DNA of 26,893 nucleotides from Euryarchaeota archaeon UBA251 (GTDB lineage Archaea; Thermoplasmatota; Poseidoniia; Poseidoniales; Thalassarchaeaceae). The position numbers were made by a program, and so were the translations under genes. The number at the start of each line of letters is the position of its first letter. The stretch's first letter is position 1. Below the pieces are notes generated by a model, which did no database searches, was not told the DNA's origin, and saw only the letters and a list, made by a program, of their open reading frames with translations. The stretch lies in assembly GCA_002497905.1 (NCBI GenBank), contig DAFJ01000021.1, positions 1 through 26,893 of the forward strand, read 5' to 3'. Shown one piece after another: positions 6,828 to 12,952 of this stretch.

Positions 6828-7883
6828 TTACTCGGGTCGATTCTTACGATGCCATCCGTCAGGTAATTCTAGGGGGTCATCTATGTCATCTGCACCAATT
6901 TTTTCGATAATAATAGCCTTCAGTGCCTCAAGTCCCCAACCTTCAGTCGCACTAATCGCGATATGACCTGAATCAGGATTTACAGAATCATCCTCTGTGA
7001 GTCCGAGAAGATCCATCTTTCCGTCAACAACAAGCACAGGTGTGTCGCCTAGCATGTTTGTTACCTCCGACAAAAGATTCTCTTGAGTATGCATCGGGTT
7101 TCCTCCACTCTCAGAGGGGTCCATCAGATAAACTGCGATTGATCCGACATTCTCGAGTGCAGCGATAGCCTGCATCTCGATATCATTCCGTTCGACCATC
7201 GGTCGATCAAGAAGACCAGGTGTATCCACCATCTGATAGATTCGGCGACGATGTTCAAAGTGACCTACATGGAGGCGTTTCGTAGTAAATGGATATGCAT
7301 TAACCTCAGGCTCACCAGAAGAGAGTGCCGAAATTAGAGCAGATTTACCCACATTCGGCGCACCTGCAACGACAATGCAAGGATCCAAAGGATCGATGGT
7401 TGGGAACCTACGCATGATGTTTCTAGCATCATTTAGCCATGCAAGTTGTGGGCCAATCTGATCGAGAATTGAGGCACAACGGCCGTAGACGTGACGTCTG
7501 CGGTCGTGAAATTCCTCGATACTACGATGTTTTGCCATCCTTGATTGACCCTCTCTGGACATCCGATTGATTTGATCTGCTGCCCACTGAACACCTCCAA
7601 GATTCTGTTTGAATGGGTCATGGCCAACAGCTGCATCGATAAGTGCAGCGTCGAATGAACTCAACTGATCGAGGCTGGGCCATCTTGAAACCCACTTTCT
7701 CAAAGTTGTCTCAAGCACGTCGCATGAAGATTGAATCATCGCAAGCATCTGCTTACGAACCCTGTGATACTTGTCTGGGTCATCTACAAGGTTCGCTTTC
7801 TTAGAAGCCGCGGAGAATGCCTTATCCATCAATTCATCAGGTTGTAGGACAGTTGGGATGCGCCGCCATTGGACTGCTGGCAT
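6828..7883 (-). CDS. NOG1/Obg-like GTPase
   Basis: A 351-residue TRAFAC GTPase of the archaeal/eukaryotic NOG1 group, linked in eukaryotes to 60S ribosome assembly. The N-terminal 160 residues form the NOG1-type helical domain. The G domain has G1 G-A-P-N-V-G-K-S (174-181), G2-region Y-P-F-T-T-K (197-202) followed by L-x-V-G-H, and G3 D-T-P-G-L-L-D (220-226). G4, normally NKxD, reads V-D-G-K-M-D (286-291), so the Asn is replaced by Gly. G5 is S-A-T-E-G-W-G (311-317). Length fits archaeal NOG1. The start at 7883 is fixed by an SD at 7890-7895. It is a single gene on its strand between two convergent/divergent neighbours. Function in ribosome assembly is inferred from the family. Confidence 0.9.
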   Translation of the reverse strand: MPAVQWRRIPTVLQPDELMDKAFSAASKKANLVDDPDKYHRVRKQMLAMIQSSCDVLETTLRKWVSRWPSLDQLSSFDAALIDAAVGHDPFKQNLGGVQWAADQINRMSREGQSRMAKHRSIEEFHDRRRHVYGRCASILDQIGPQLAWLNDARNIMRRFPTIDPLDPCIVVAGAPNVGKSALISALSSGEPEVNAYPFTTKRLHVGHFEHRRRIYQMVDTPGLLDRPMVERNDIEMQAIAALENVGSIAVYLMDPSESGGNPMHTQENLLSEVTNMLGDTPVLVVDGKMDLLGLTEDDSVNPDSGHIAISATEGWGLEALKAIIIEKIGADDIDDPLELPDGWHRKNRPE

Positions 7884-7889
7884 TCCGAT

Positions 7890-7895
7890 TCCTCC
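7890..7895 (-). promoter_or_regulatory. Shine-Dalgarno site of the NOG1-like GTPase
   Basis: The minus strand reads GGAGGA six bases before the ATG at 7883. Confidence 0.65.
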
Positions 7896-7993
7896 GACCT
7901 TCGGTGAGGCTAGGCATTCTTGAAGACAGGGCCTCGGAAGGACTCACAATTGTCGATGCGACGGTTCATAGCCCACTCCCGAAGTCGCAAGCC

Positions 7994-8422
7994 ATGGCTC
8001 CCGATTACCCCGACTGGGCGATGGTAGAACTTGACAAAATGGGCATTACAGATGTATCCGATTTTCAAGACATACTATACGGTCCAATCGCAGACAGGAA
8101 GGCCGGTTTGCGTCGCGATGACCTTGTCGAGATTCTACTAGATGCTCGCTCACTAAGTGGAGATATGGAACCCTGGATTCGAGGGCGCCTCATATCATCT
8201 CACAAATCATCTCTAGAAATCATAGATTCAGAGGGTATATTTCGTGCGTTAGCCCGAGAGGTTATTGTTGAAATTCGCCTCATAACCCATACTCGCCCCC
8301 CATACATAGACGATGAGGAATTAATGACCTTCGAGCGTGCCGAAGCACGCCGACGCAATGAAATCCAAGAGCAAGTTGAGAAACGCGCCTCCAACAGCCA
8401 CGAGAATCACCAGTGGGGATGA
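7994..8422 (+). CDS. Hypothetical protein, 142 aa
   Basis: I do not recognise this protein. It is soluble, mostly helical by composition, acidic in the middle and ends in a charged helix rich in Glu/Arg/Lys with an S-N-S-H-E-N-H tail. Visible landmarks are D-F-Q-D-I-L-Y-G near residue 22 and a V-I-V-E-I-R-L-I strand near 96. The reading frame stays open upstream to 7817, but that part is antisense to the GTPase gene, so I take ATG 7994 (residue M-A-P-D-Y-P-D-W) as the start. Its TGA overlaps the ATG of the pterin dehydratase gene (ATGA at 8419-8422), which argues that it is translated and cotranscribed with it. Confidence 0.6.
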   Translation: MAPDYPDWAMVELDKMGITDVSDFQDILYGPIADRKAGLRRDDLVEILLDARSLSGDMEPWIRGRLISSHKSSLEIIDSEGIFRALAREVIVEIRLITHTRPPYIDDEELMTFERAEARRRNEIQEQVEKRASNSHENHQWG

Positions 8423-8757
8423 ACATGGCACTCAACGAAAAACGATGTATCCCCTGCGAGGGTGGTGTTCCGCCACTTACACATGAGGAAATCGAACCAT
8501 TGTATGCTGAACTGAACCCTGAATGGAAGGTAATTGATGCTCATCATCTAGAACGAAAATGGTCTTTCGAAGATTTTGCAACCGCTTTGGATTTCCTTAA
8601 CAAGGCCGGACAAATTTGTGAGGATGAATTTCACCATGCTGATTTTGAGATAGGTTGGGGGCGAGTCAACGTTGTGATTTATACTCACAAAATAGATGGT
8701 TTAACCGAGTCAGATTTCATCCTTGCATCCAAAATCGATCTTTTGGATGGGCAATGA
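8419..8757 (+). CDS. 4a-hydroxytetrahydrobiopterin dehydratase (PCD/DCoH)
   Basis: A 112-residue pterin-4a-carbinolamine dehydratase. The N-terminal C-x2-C-E-G-G-x-P-P-L (10-20), the W-x-F motif near 48-50 and the active-site block F-H-H-A-D-F (71-76) followed by V-V-I-Y-T-H (85-90) and G-L-T-E-S-D-F-x-L-A-x-K-I-D are the family signature; H72, H73 and H90 are the expected catalytic histidines. Known members dehydrate the carbinolamine formed by aromatic amino acid hydroxylases; some prokaryotic homologues act in pterin or molybdopterin pathways. No hydroxylase is present here, but DHPS occurs at 23583. GTG 8413, ATG 8419 and ATG 8425 are possible starts; I chose 8419 because it overlaps the upstream stop. 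The nitroreductase gene follows after one base. Confidence 0.92.
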   Translation: MNMALNEKRCIPCEGGVPPLTHEEIEPLYAELNPEWKVIDAHHLERKWSFEDFATALDFLNKAGQICEDEFHHADFEIGWGRVNVVIYTHKIDGLTESDFILASKIDLLDGQ

Positions 8758-8758
8758 C

Positions 8759-9337
8759 ATGAATGATGTGCAACGCAACCTGACCACAAGAAGAACTGTG
8801 TATACATTTCAGGACAAAAACGTGGACCATTTGATACTTGAGAATGCGTTCATATCTGCTAATAATGCACCATCACATAAGCAAACAAATCCTTGGAAAT
8901 TCTACATTTTAGGAGTAGAAACTAGAAACAAAATTCTTCCACATGTGATTGACCTAGCTAGGAAGAAAGCAGAATCAAATGGGATAGAAGATGTTGAGAT
9001 GGCACAGGAAAGAGCCGTATCAAAAATAATTGACCCACCGATACTAATCGCAGTTACATCCAAACTGAGTCCAGATGATTCCTTTCGAGAAGAAGAAGAC
9101 TATGCAGCATCAGTTTGTGCATTGCACAATGCAGTCCTATACCTGTGGGAGATGGGTGTAGGATCACAATGGAGCACAGGGGCAATTACACGTCACAAAA
9201 ATACATACAAAGCCATAGGTATACCAGAAGAAGAAGAGAGAATTATCGGTTTCCTGAAAGCAGGATATCCTGAGGAAACAACTCCCCGAAAAAATAAGAA
9301 AAAGGATATTTCAGAAATCCGATTTTATTTGCCTTGA
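8759..9337 (+). CDS. Nitroreductase-family flavoprotein
   Basis: A 192-residue FMN-dependent oxidoreductase of the nitroreductase fold. The phosphate-binding R-R-T-V-Y-T-F (11-17), the A-P-S-H-K-Q-T-N-P-W element (37-46) and the S-x-W-S-T-G-A segment (136-142) correspond to the FMN-contact regions of the family. The substrate cannot be told from sequence. I place the start at ATG 8759, one base after the dehydratase stop, rather than at 8723, because the longer frame would overlap the preceding gene by 35 bases. Base composition is clearly AT-rich (hand counts of 8821-8880 and 8881-8940 give 38% and 32% GC) with many AGA and ATA codons, unlike the genes on both sides, which suggests more recent acquisition. 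Confidence 0.85.
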   Translation: MNDVQRNLTTRRTVYTFQDKNVDHLILENAFISANNAPSHKQTNPWKFYILGVETRNKILPHVIDLARKKAESNGIEDVEMAQERAVSKIIDPPILIAVTSKLSPDDSFREEEDYAASVCALHNAVLYLWEMGVGSQWSTGAITRHKNTYKAIGIPEEEERIIGFLKAGYPEETTPRKNKKKDISEIRFYLP

Positions 9338-9344
9338 TTCCATT

Positions 9345-9352
9345 ATGATAAA
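9345..9352 (+). promoter_or_regulatory. TATA-like element before the MDR oxidoreductase
   Basis: ATGATAAA lies about 41 bases before the ATG at 9389, which would place transcription start roughly 10-15 bases before the start codon. The same octamer occurs in the divergent promoter at 23551. A second A-rich stretch (9368-9374) is closer. Assignment is tentative. Confidence 0.35.
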
Positions 9353-9388
9353 CCATGACCGCATGTCAAAATAAGAGAGTGTGACGAA

Positions 9389-10417
9389 ATGAGTCAAAAT
9401 GTTCGATTAGCCGTTTACCCTAGGAAAGGAGGTCCGGAAAGCATAACCGTCATAGAAGGTGAACTCGGACCACTTGCACCAGACCACATTAGAATAGATG
9501 TACACTACGCTGGAATAAATTTCGCCGACCTAATGATGAGACTGGGGCTATATGGTGCAGCACCTCCTTTCCCATTTACTCCAGGGTATGAGGTTAGTGG
9601 GACAATAATTGAGATTGGGAAAGATGTGCGTAATCGTTCAGTTGGCGATCGTGTAGTCGCAATGACGCGATATGGAGGATACACGACCATAATTGATGTC
9701 CTGCCCGATCAATCCTTCATTCTTGGACCGAGTATGAAACTAGAGGCTGCTGCTGCAATGCCGGTCACATATGCCACAGCACATCACATGTTGGTACATC
9801 TTGGCAGGATTCGAGAAGGAGATACCGTGCTCGTCCATCATGCCGCAGGAGGAGTCGGAACTGCAGTGGCACAGATAGCTAAAGCAAAGGGAGCAGAAAT
9901 GATCATCGGAACTTCCTCGGCTCAGAAGAAAGAATTCGTCGAATCAATGGGTATGCATCACATTTCACGGGGAGATGATTTCGTAGCACTATGCCACGAA
10001 CTCACCAATGGACGTGGCGTCGATCATGCCCTTGATCCAGTTGGAGGGAACCATCTCCTAAAGTCATACAAGGCATTAGCCAAGGGAGGTAAGTTGTACA
10101 CCTTTGGAGGTTCATCTGCAGTCCCTGGGCAACGGCGAAATATTCTCGCAGCCCTTTGGATGTGGTGGAGATTCCCCCGATTCGACCCCTTGCGCATGAT
10201 GAATTCAAACAAAGCCGTCTTTGGCGTCCATCTTGGTACTTGGGATAAAGAGGAAATCATGCAAGATCAGATGAAAGAACTCGTAAAAATGCAGAAAGAT
10301 GGACTAATCGAACCCGTAGTTGACAGTATATTTCCACTCGCTGATGTGGCCAAAGCCCATACGCACATGCACCAACGGAAAAATAAAGGGAAGATTTTGC
10401 TTGATTGCAGATATTGA
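9389..10417 (+). CDS. Zinc-independent MDR oxidoreductase (quinone oxidoreductase/VAT1-like)
   Basis: A 342-residue medium-chain dehydrogenase/reductase. The GroES-like N-terminal domain has A-G-I-N-F-A-D-L-M (41-49) and P-F-T-P-G-Y-E-V-S-G (62-71). The NADPH-binding Rossmann site is H-A-A-G-G-V-G-T-A-V-A-Q (151-162), then the usual I-G-T-S-S strand end. The zinc-coordinating cysteines of alcohol dehydrogenases are absent, as in quinone oxidoreductases. N-S-N-K-A-V-F-G (272-279) resembles the VAT1-like branch. It likely reduces a quinone or an enone using NADPH; the substrate is unknown. It begins 51 bases after the nitroreductase and is followed at 24 bases by a phosphodiesterase gene. Confidence 0.92.
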   Translation: MSQNVRLAVYPRKGGPESITVIEGELGPLAPDHIRIDVHYAGINFADLMMRLGLYGAAPPFPFTPGYEVSGTIIEIGKDVRNRSVGDRVVAMTRYGGYTTIIDVLPDQSFILGPSMKLEAAAAMPVTYATAHHMLVHLGRIREGDTVLVHHAAGGVGTAVAQIAKAKGAEMIIGTSSAQKKEFVESMGMHHISRGDDFVALCHELTNGRGVDHALDPVGGNHLLKSYKALAKGGKLYTFGGSSAVPGQRRNILAALWMWWRFPRFDPLRMMNSNKAVFGVHLGTWDKEEIMQDQMKELVKMQKDGLIEPVVDSIFPLADVAKAHTHMHQRKNKGKILLDCRY

Positions 10418-10428
10418 TTCGTATCTAT

Positions 10429-10435
10429 AGAGGTG
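10429..10435 (+). promoter_or_regulatory. Shine-Dalgarno site of the GDPD gene
   Basis: AGAGGTG lies six bases before ATG 10442, the same spacing as other SD sites here. A TATCTATAG sequence just upstream (10422-10430) overlaps it and may be fortuitous. Confidence 0.55.
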
Positions 10436-10441
10436 TAAAGG

Positions 10442-11368
10442 ATGGAAAGACGTCAAAAAATATTACTTGGAATTGTCATTTTCTTGTTACTTCTATTCAG
10501 TGGTCCAAGATTAGATTCAGATCTAGGAAATGATTGGATAGTCGGGGATGAAAGGCCTCTTATTATTGCTCACAGAGGGGGGGCAGATATATTTCCAGAA
10601 AATACAATGGTTGCATTCGAAGGAGCTGCAATGATTGGAGTCGATATGCTTGAAATGGATTTCCAATTGACTTCTGATAATCGTCTAATCACTATGCATG
10701 ATGACACTGTAGACCGGACTACTAACGGCACCGGACTAGTTATTGATATGACATTGGAAGAAATCTTGAACCTAGATGCATCGGCAAAATTCACCAATTT
10801 AACAGGAGGTAACCCCTGGAATGATAGTCATCTCTCACCTGTCACGATAGAGGATATTCTAGACCGTTTCATAGACTCACCTCACCGTCTAAGTTTGGAA
10901 ATTAAGAATGAAGGAGAAGCGGGAGAAATCGCTGCTGAAATAATGTTTCAAGAAATCGAAAATCGAGAGATGGAGGACCGTATAGAAGTGGGGTCATTCC
11001 ACATCGAATCAATACAAGCTTTCAGAGAAATAAGTGGTGGGAAGATTACAACTTCAGGAGTTGAATCTGAAATAAGAAAGTGCATCATAATTCCAATGTT
11101 ACAACTTGATCGATGGTGGATGGATCCTGGCCAAGTATCCATACTCCAGATACCAACTGAAGGAGGGGGTTTCGATTTAGCAACTGAAGGTGTTGTAAAT
11201 CGAGCACATCAACATGGTCAAGCCGTTCAATATTGGACAATCAATGATAGAGAGATGATGGGACATCTAATCGATATTGGTGCAGATGGCATCATGACTG
11301 ATGATCCAATTCTCCTACGCCAAGCGATTTTAGATGCCGGATATACTCTACCCGAACCGTGGGTATGA
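10442..11368 (+). CDS. Membrane-anchored glycerophosphodiester phosphodiesterase
   Basis: A 308-residue GDPD-family TIM-barrel enzyme that hydrolyses glycerophosphodiesters to glycerol-3-phosphate and an alcohol. An N-terminal hydrophobic helix (7-19) after M-E-R-R-Q-K acts as a signal peptide or anchor, placing the enzyme outside. The catalytic and metal-binding set is present: H44-R-G, E53-N-T, E71-x-D73, H86-D-D-T-V-D-R-T-T-N-G, L-E-I-K (152-155), and the C-terminal Y-W-T-I-N-D and G-A-D-G-I-M-T-D-D-P (280-289). Composition at the 5' end is AT-rich (about 30% GC over 10441-10500). Its stop is one base from the convergent aIF2-beta stop. Since archaeal lipids are glycerol-1-phosphate ethers, the substrate may be imported bacterial or eukaryotic lipid headgroup diesters; that is inference. 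Confidence 0.93.
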   Translation: MERRQKILLGIVIFLLLLFSGPRLDSDLGNDWIVGDERPLIIAHRGGADIFPENTMVAFEGAAMIGVDMLEMDFQLTSDNRLITMHDDTVDRTTNGTGLVIDMTLEEILNLDASAKFTNLTGGNPWNDSHLSPVTIEDILDRFIDSPHRLSLEIKNEGEAGEIAAEIMFQEIENREMEDRIEVGSFHIESIQAFREISGGKITTSGVESEIRKCIIIPMLQLDRWWMDPGQVSILQIPTEGGGFDLATEGVVNRAHQHGQAVQYWTINDREMMGHLIDIGADGIMTDDPILLRQAILDAGYTLPEPWV

Positions 11369-11369
11369 A

Positions 11370-11786
11370 TCACAATCGGATTGGACGTGTTGCACCGCAA
11401 GCTTGGCACTTCATCAGAGTTGTACGGTCTTCCTTGACGAAGTGTGTATCCGGTGCATTACATTGATTGCAAAGAATGAAGGCTTTCACATAATTCACAA
11501 TTCTTCCACGTATTCTCTTGGGAGGGATTCTACCCTTGAACATCACACGGTTGGATTCCTTAGTGCCGCTCGTACCAAGTTCACCAAGCAAGTATTGGTA
11601 AACGTGGTTAGCATCACGATCCATCTTTGAGATGAGTTCCGAAAAATTGCGTATAATGGTCTGATTTCCTTCAATCATAATGTCCGGCTCAGGAAGTGTC
11701 CAGCGGGCACGCTCACTGATATCAGCAGGAATCTTGTCCCGTGCTCTATCGAGCAAGGACTCGTATTCAAAATCCGCCATACCCAT
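11370..11786 (-). CDS. Translation initiation factor aIF2, beta subunit
   Basis: A 138-residue aIF2-beta, part of the heterotrimer that delivers initiator Met-tRNA. It has the N-terminal helix that binds aIF2-gamma (Y-E-S-L-L-D-R-A), the alpha/beta core with R-N-F and L-G-T-S-G (70-74), and the C-terminal zinc ribbon with C106-x2-C109 and C127-x2-C130. Length and domain order are canonical. Two starts are possible, ATG 11786 or ATG 11780; neither has a clear SD. It stands alone on its strand, divergent from dUTPase with a 69-base gap and convergent with GDPD with a one-base gap. Confidence 0.95.
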   Translation of the reverse strand: MGMADFEYESLLDRARDKIPADISERARWTLPEPDIMIEGNQTIIRNFSELISKMDRDANHVYQYLLGELGTSGTKESNRVMFKGRIPPKRIRGRIVNYVKAFILCNQCNAPDTHFVKEDRTTLMKCQACGATRPIRL

Positions 11787-11855
11787 TGGACTCGACTACC
11801 CCATTTCAAACCCACCGCCGTTTCATTGATGCACCATGTCCAGCAATGTACCTCC

Positions 11856-12305
11856 ATGACAGCACCTATCGAAGTCCTCTTCACGAAACTTCACAGCGAA
11901 GCACGAGCACCTCAGCGGGGCAGTTCTCTTGCTGCAGGTTGGGACCTGCGTTCGATTGAAGAGCATACAGTACACAAAGGAAAAACCACGCGGATTCCTA
12001 CCGGATTAGCTGTTGCCATTCCTGCCGGATTCGAGGGACAGGTGCGCGCACGCTCCTCACTTGGAGCAAAGGGGATGATCCTGCCAAATGGTGTCGGCAC
12101 AATCGATGCGGACTACAGAGGTGAGATTCAGGTCCTCGCAACATGGATTGGAGAAGGTGACTCATTCACGGTCGAAGCCGGAGAAAGAATTGCTCAACTC
12201 GTCATAGCTCCGATACCATCCGTAGAATTCATTGAGGTCAAACCTGATGAATTGGGGGACACCAAACGGGGCACGGGCGGATTCGGAAGCACTGGACGAT
12301 ACTGA
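11856..12305 (+). CDS. dut: dUTP diphosphatase (trimeric dUTPase)
   Basis: A 149-residue trimeric dUTPase that hydrolyses dUTP to dUMP and pyrophosphate, limiting uracil in DNA and feeding dTMP synthesis. All five motifs are seen: A-G-W-D-L-R (27-32), R-S-S-L-G (66-70), G-T-I-D-A-D-Y-R-G-E-I (81-91) with the catalytic Asp, G-E-R-I-A-Q-L-V-I (109-117), and the C-terminal arm G-T-G-G-F-G-S-T-G (139-147). Motif 1 has Trp in place of the usual Tyr. I chose ATG 11856 because the frame from 11826 adds ten unconserved residues (M-M-H-H-V-Q-Q-C-T-S). The GfcR-like gene follows after 62 bases. Confidence 0.95.
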   Translation: MTAPIEVLFTKLHSEARAPQRGSSLAAGWDLRSIEEHTVHKGKTTRIPTGLAVAIPAGFEGQVRARSSLGAKGMILPNGVGTIDADYRGEIQVLATWIGEGDSFTVEAGERIAQLVIAPIPSVEFIEVKPDELGDTKRGTGGFGSTGRY

Positions 12306-12367
12306 TTCAGACGCCCTCTCCATCCGGTGGATTGAAATCGGGGGGATGGAACCAATCACCGATTCAA

Positions 12368-12943
12368 ATGGCACTAAGCGTTGAGGAACTAAGAAGTAAA
12401 GCCGCAGAATTGCGGGCTAAAGGACTCAATACCCAACAGATTGCAGACGAACTATCTGTTTCTCAGACCACTGTCCAATGGTTATCTAGTGAAGGAGTCG
12501 AATTGCCTCCTGACGACGTTCGAATCGGTTGGAGAACTATTGGCGCCCGCGCCACGAGAATCGAAGCCATCGGCCTTATTCTCGCAGATATCATCGATGA
12601 GGAACTTACTGGCCAAGTCGATACCATCGTTGGAATCAGCCTGAACGGTATCGCATTCGCTCAATCCCTCGCTGGCCACATTGATGCTGATTTCGCAATC
12701 TACCGATCCGTCGATGAGGATGGTTCTGGACATCTTTCAAACAAGTATGGCAATGTTGCCGGCCGGGATGTTGCTGTTATCGATGATGTCCTATCCACTG
12801 GGTCCACAATGCGGCGCACAATAGAGGCTCTCCGTTCCGAGGGCGCCAATGTCTGCCTCTGTATGGTCCTAGTTAACAAGACTGAGCGTAACGAAATCGA
12901 AGGCGTACCACTCCGCGGGCTCATTCGCGCCGTAAACGTCTGA
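12368..12943 (+). CDS. gfcR: GfcR-like HTH-phosphoribosyltransferase regulator (PyrE-like)
   Basis: A 191-residue protein with an N-terminal helix-turn-helix (about 12-40: L-N-T-Q-Q-I-A-D-E-L-S-V-S-Q-T-T-V-Q-W-L) fused to a type I phosphoribosyltransferase domain. The PRPP loop V-I-D-D-V-L-S-T-G-S-T-M (137-148) and the preceding N-K-Y-G-N-V-A-G-R-D-V segment are those of archaeal proteins often annotated as orotate phosphoribosyltransferase-like. The haloarchaeal member GfcR is a transcription regulator of sugar catabolism rather than a pyrimidine enzyme, so I call this a regulator, with the ligand unknown. ATG 12368 is chosen over 12332, which adds twelve unconserved residues. LysRS begins 9 bases after its stop, so both are likely on one mRNA. 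Confidence 0.82.
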   Translation: MALSVEELRSKAAELRAKGLNTQQIADELSVSQTTVQWLSSEGVELPPDDVRIGWRTIGARATRIEAIGLILADIIDEELTGQVDTIVGISLNGIAFAQSLAGHIDADFAIYRSVDEDGSGHLSNKYGNVAGRDVAVIDDVLSTGSTMRRTIEALRSEGANVCLCMVLVNKTERNEIEGVPLRGLIRAVNV

Positions 12944-12952
12944 GGTTTAGAG

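Noticed and set aside
7817..7993. N-terminal extension of the hypothetical gene at 7994
   Set aside because: The extension is antisense to the SD and first codons of the NOG1-like GTPase, which has a well-supported start at 7883.
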